From: Mitsuaria sp. GD03876
GTDB lineage: Bacteria > Pseudomonadota > Gammaproteobacteria > Burkholderiales > Burkholderiaceae_C
NCBI RefSeq assembly: GCF_029840635.1
Contig: NZ_JAOCCU010000003.1
Coordinates: forward strand, 124,001-188,000
Reading direction: 5' to 3'
Length of the DNA: 64,000 bases
Part shown: positions 62,544 through 64,000 of the stretch, in pieces
How the letters are laid out: every line of letters begins with the position of its first letter
How positions within the stretch are numbered: position 1 is the stretch's first letter
Translations under genes and position numbers: made by a program
Notes under the pieces: model-generated
Database searches by the model: none
Told to the model about the DNA's origin: nothing
The model's input: the letters and a program-made list of their open reading frames with translations, nothing else

Positions 62544-63344
62544 ATGACCGCCATCACCGCCCTGATCGCCGACGACGAACCCCACCTGGCCCGCGCGCTG
62601 GCCGCGCAACTGGCCGAGGTCTGGCCCGAGCTGGACATCGTGCATGTCGCCCGCAACGGCGCCGAGGCCGCCGAGCGCATCGCGGCGTTGCAGCCGGACC
62701 TGGCCTTCCTGGACATCCAGATGCCGGGCCTGACCGGGCTGGAGGTGGCCGAGGGCATCGAGGGCGCCACGCGCGTCGTCTTCGTCACCGCCTACGACCA
62801 GTACGCGGTCCAGGCCTTCGAGCAGGAGGCGATCGACTACGTGCTCAAGCCGGTCGAGGCGGACCGCCTGACCCGCACCGTGGAGCGCGTGCGGCGCGCG
62901 CTGGCGCAAGCGGACGGCCGGGCCGACGCCGGCGTGGACGCGCGGCTGCTGGCGGCGCTGCAGCGCCTGCACGGCACGGGCAATGGCGCGGACGGGGCCG
63001 GCGCGTCGCGGGCCGCGGGCCCGCTGCGCTGGGTGCGCGCGACGCAGGGCGACCTGATGCACCAGGTGCCGGTCGACGAGGTGCTGTTCTTCCGCGCCGA
63101 CGACAAGTACACCTGCGTGCAGACCGCCGCGACCGAGTACCTGATCCGCACGCCGATCCATGAGCTGGCCGCGCAGCTCGACGGCGAGCGCTTCTGGCAG
63201 GTGCACCGCTCGACGATCGTGAACCTGGACCACGTCGCCGGCACCCGCCGCGACGAGCTGAGCCGGCTGTTCGTCCGCGTCCGCGGCCACGCCAACGAGC
63301 TGCCGGTGAGCCGCGCCTACGTCCATCTGTTCAAGGCGATGTGA
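62544..63344 (+). CDS. LytTR family response regulator
   Basis: A 266-residue regulator with a receiver domain (about 1-120; acidic pocket D10-D11, phosphorylated Asp57 in LAFLDIQMPGL, Lys in DYVLKPVE) and a LytTR DNA-binding domain (about 160-262; VLFFRADDKYTCVQT and FWQVHRSTIVNLDHV). A spacer of Gly/Ala joins them. ATG 62544 is preferred over a TTG at 62526. It is coupled to the kinase just upstream and probably binds two direct repeats near its target promoters. Confidence 0.93.
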   Translation: MTAITALIADDEPHLARALAAQLAEVWPELDIVHVARNGAEAAERIAALQPDLAFLDIQMPGLTGLEVAEGIEGATRVVFVTAYDQYAVQAFEQEAIDYVLKPVEADRLTRTVERVRRALAQADGRADAGVDARLLAALQRLHGTGNGADGAGASRAAGPLRWVRATQGDLMHQVPVDEVLFFRADDKYTCVQTAATEYLIRTPIHELAAQLDGERFWQVHRSTIVNLDHVAGTRRDELSRLFVRVRGHANELPVSRAYVHLFKAM

Positions 63345-63431
63345 CCGCGCCGGGCGGCCGGTGCGCGGGCCGGCCCCGGCCGCCCGCGCGCGGGGCGTCG
63401 CGTCATGGGAGCGGCCTACACTGCCGGGCTC

Positions 63432-64000
63432 ATGCAACTCGACCCCCGCTCGATCACCGTCATGACCGCCTTGATGGCGGCCGTCATGGGGGCGGTGCTG
63501 CTCGGCGTGCGGCGCAACTACCCGTCGACGATCCAGGGCCTGCTGCCCTGGTCGCTGGCGCCGATGACCTGCGCGCTGGCCGCCGGCGTGTACGCGATGC
63601 AGGGCGCGCTGCCGGACTTCGTCGTCGCGCAGACCGGCAACGCGCTGCTGCTGACCGGCTGCGGGCTGTTCTATTTCGGATCGCAGCGCTTCTTCGGCCG
63701 GCCGGTGACCTGGCGGCTGTGGGGCGGCATCGCGCTGCTGAGCCTGGCGGTGCTGACCTGGTTCCTGATCCGGCCGGATTACCGCGTCCGCATGGTCGTG
63801 TTCACCGCGACGATGACGGCCTGCGTGCTGGCGCATGCCTGGCTGGTGCGGCGCGACGGCCGCGGCTTCGCGGCGCGGCTGATCGCCGGCACGCTGGCGC
63901 TGCAGGCGGCGGTGCTGGTCGGACGCGGGCTGGCCAGCTTCTGGGTCGACGGCGCGCAGTCGTCGCGCTTCGCGATGACGACGGTGCAGACCGCCTACAT
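63432..64000 (+). CDS. Membrane sensor, N-terminal part of probable GGDEF protein (cut by window edge)
   Basis: The frame opens at ATG 63432 (MQLDPRSITVMTALMAAVMG) and is still open at the window end after 189 codons. It has about six hydrophobic helices: 8-24, 36-54, 58-75, 93-110, 117-134 and 150-170. From memory, this N-terminal region with a short LRR-NYP turn is common in Burkholderiales diguanylate cyclases, where a GGDEF domain follows, but the domain itself is outside the window. No membrane-sensor partner is nearby. Confidence 0.65.
   Translation, partial: MQLDPRSITVMTALMAAVMGAVLLGVRRNYPSTIQGLLPWSLAPMTCALAAGVYAMQGALPDFVVAQTGNALLLTGCGLFYFGSQRFFGRPVTWRLWGGIALLSLAVLTWFLIRPDYRVRMVVFTATMTACVLAHAWLVRRDGRGFAARLIAGTLALQAAVLVGRGLASFWVDGAQSSRFAMTTVQTAY

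Overview
The window is high-GC DNA whose gene content points to a betaproteobacterium of the order Burkholderiales, probably the Roseateles/Mitsuaria/Rubrivivax side. Pointers are an adjacent tkt and gap pair, murU, a fused LivM-LivG branched-chain amino acid transporter, birA followed by a small membrane protein, a LytS/LytTR pair and many diguanylate cyclases. This placement is inferred from gene content only. No rRNA, tRNA, CRISPR array, complete insertion sequence or plasmid/phage backbone was recognised.

Region 1 (1-1560) is the end of a CorC/CNNM-type membrane protein overlapping a small lipoprotein gene. Region 2 (about 1600-10760, all minus strand) is an accessory polymorphic-toxin island: a cysteine-rich exported RHS protein, a second exported RHS protein ending in an RHS core and a short unassigned toxin tip, its probable immunity gene 9 bases downstream, and a tail of small membrane or unknown genes ending with an ankyrin protein. 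By eye the base composition drops sharply from the toxin tip to about 1600, as expected when tip and immunity genes are exchanged horizontally.

Region 3 (11000-26900) is mostly housekeeping: an M16 zinc peptidase, a GNAT acetyltransferase, an AEC transporter, a hybrid-less PAS histidine kinase, a GST/PNPOx pair divergent from a LysR regulator, topoisomerase III divergent from a SET-domain protein across an alternating purine-pyrimidine tract, and birA. Region 4 (26980-37190) has a subtilase with a GlyGly-CTERM-like tail, gap, tkt, murU, a solitary ATPase behind an FNR-like box, a YbdK-type ligase and a Kef-like antiporter.

Region 5 (37470-52900) holds a very large propeller-GGDEF sensor, an aldo/keto reductase divergent from a Tat-exported PhoD phosphatase with a Pho-box-like site, a UbiH-like hydroxylase coupled to an MFS transporter, a Fic protein with an altered motif behind an RBS hairpin, and the liv operon. 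Region 6 (53070-64000) is rich in regulation and conflict genes: a PD-(D/E)xK protein resembling the back half of a larger defence-type ATPase, an SDR/LysR divergent pair, an AGDEF cyclase, a PIN toxin with an unusual partner, an ECF42-type sigma factor with VOC and DGPF partners, a LytS/LytTR system and the start of another membrane sensor.

Long intergenic inverted repeats recur at 18254-18341, 32443-32567, 40947-41027 and 44071-44178, and a chain of small hairpins sits at 35886-35933. The best candidates for something undescribed are the two-polypeptide RHS shell with its tip/immunity tail, the PIN toxin partner, the truncated nuclease, and the regulatory architecture around the Fic gene.
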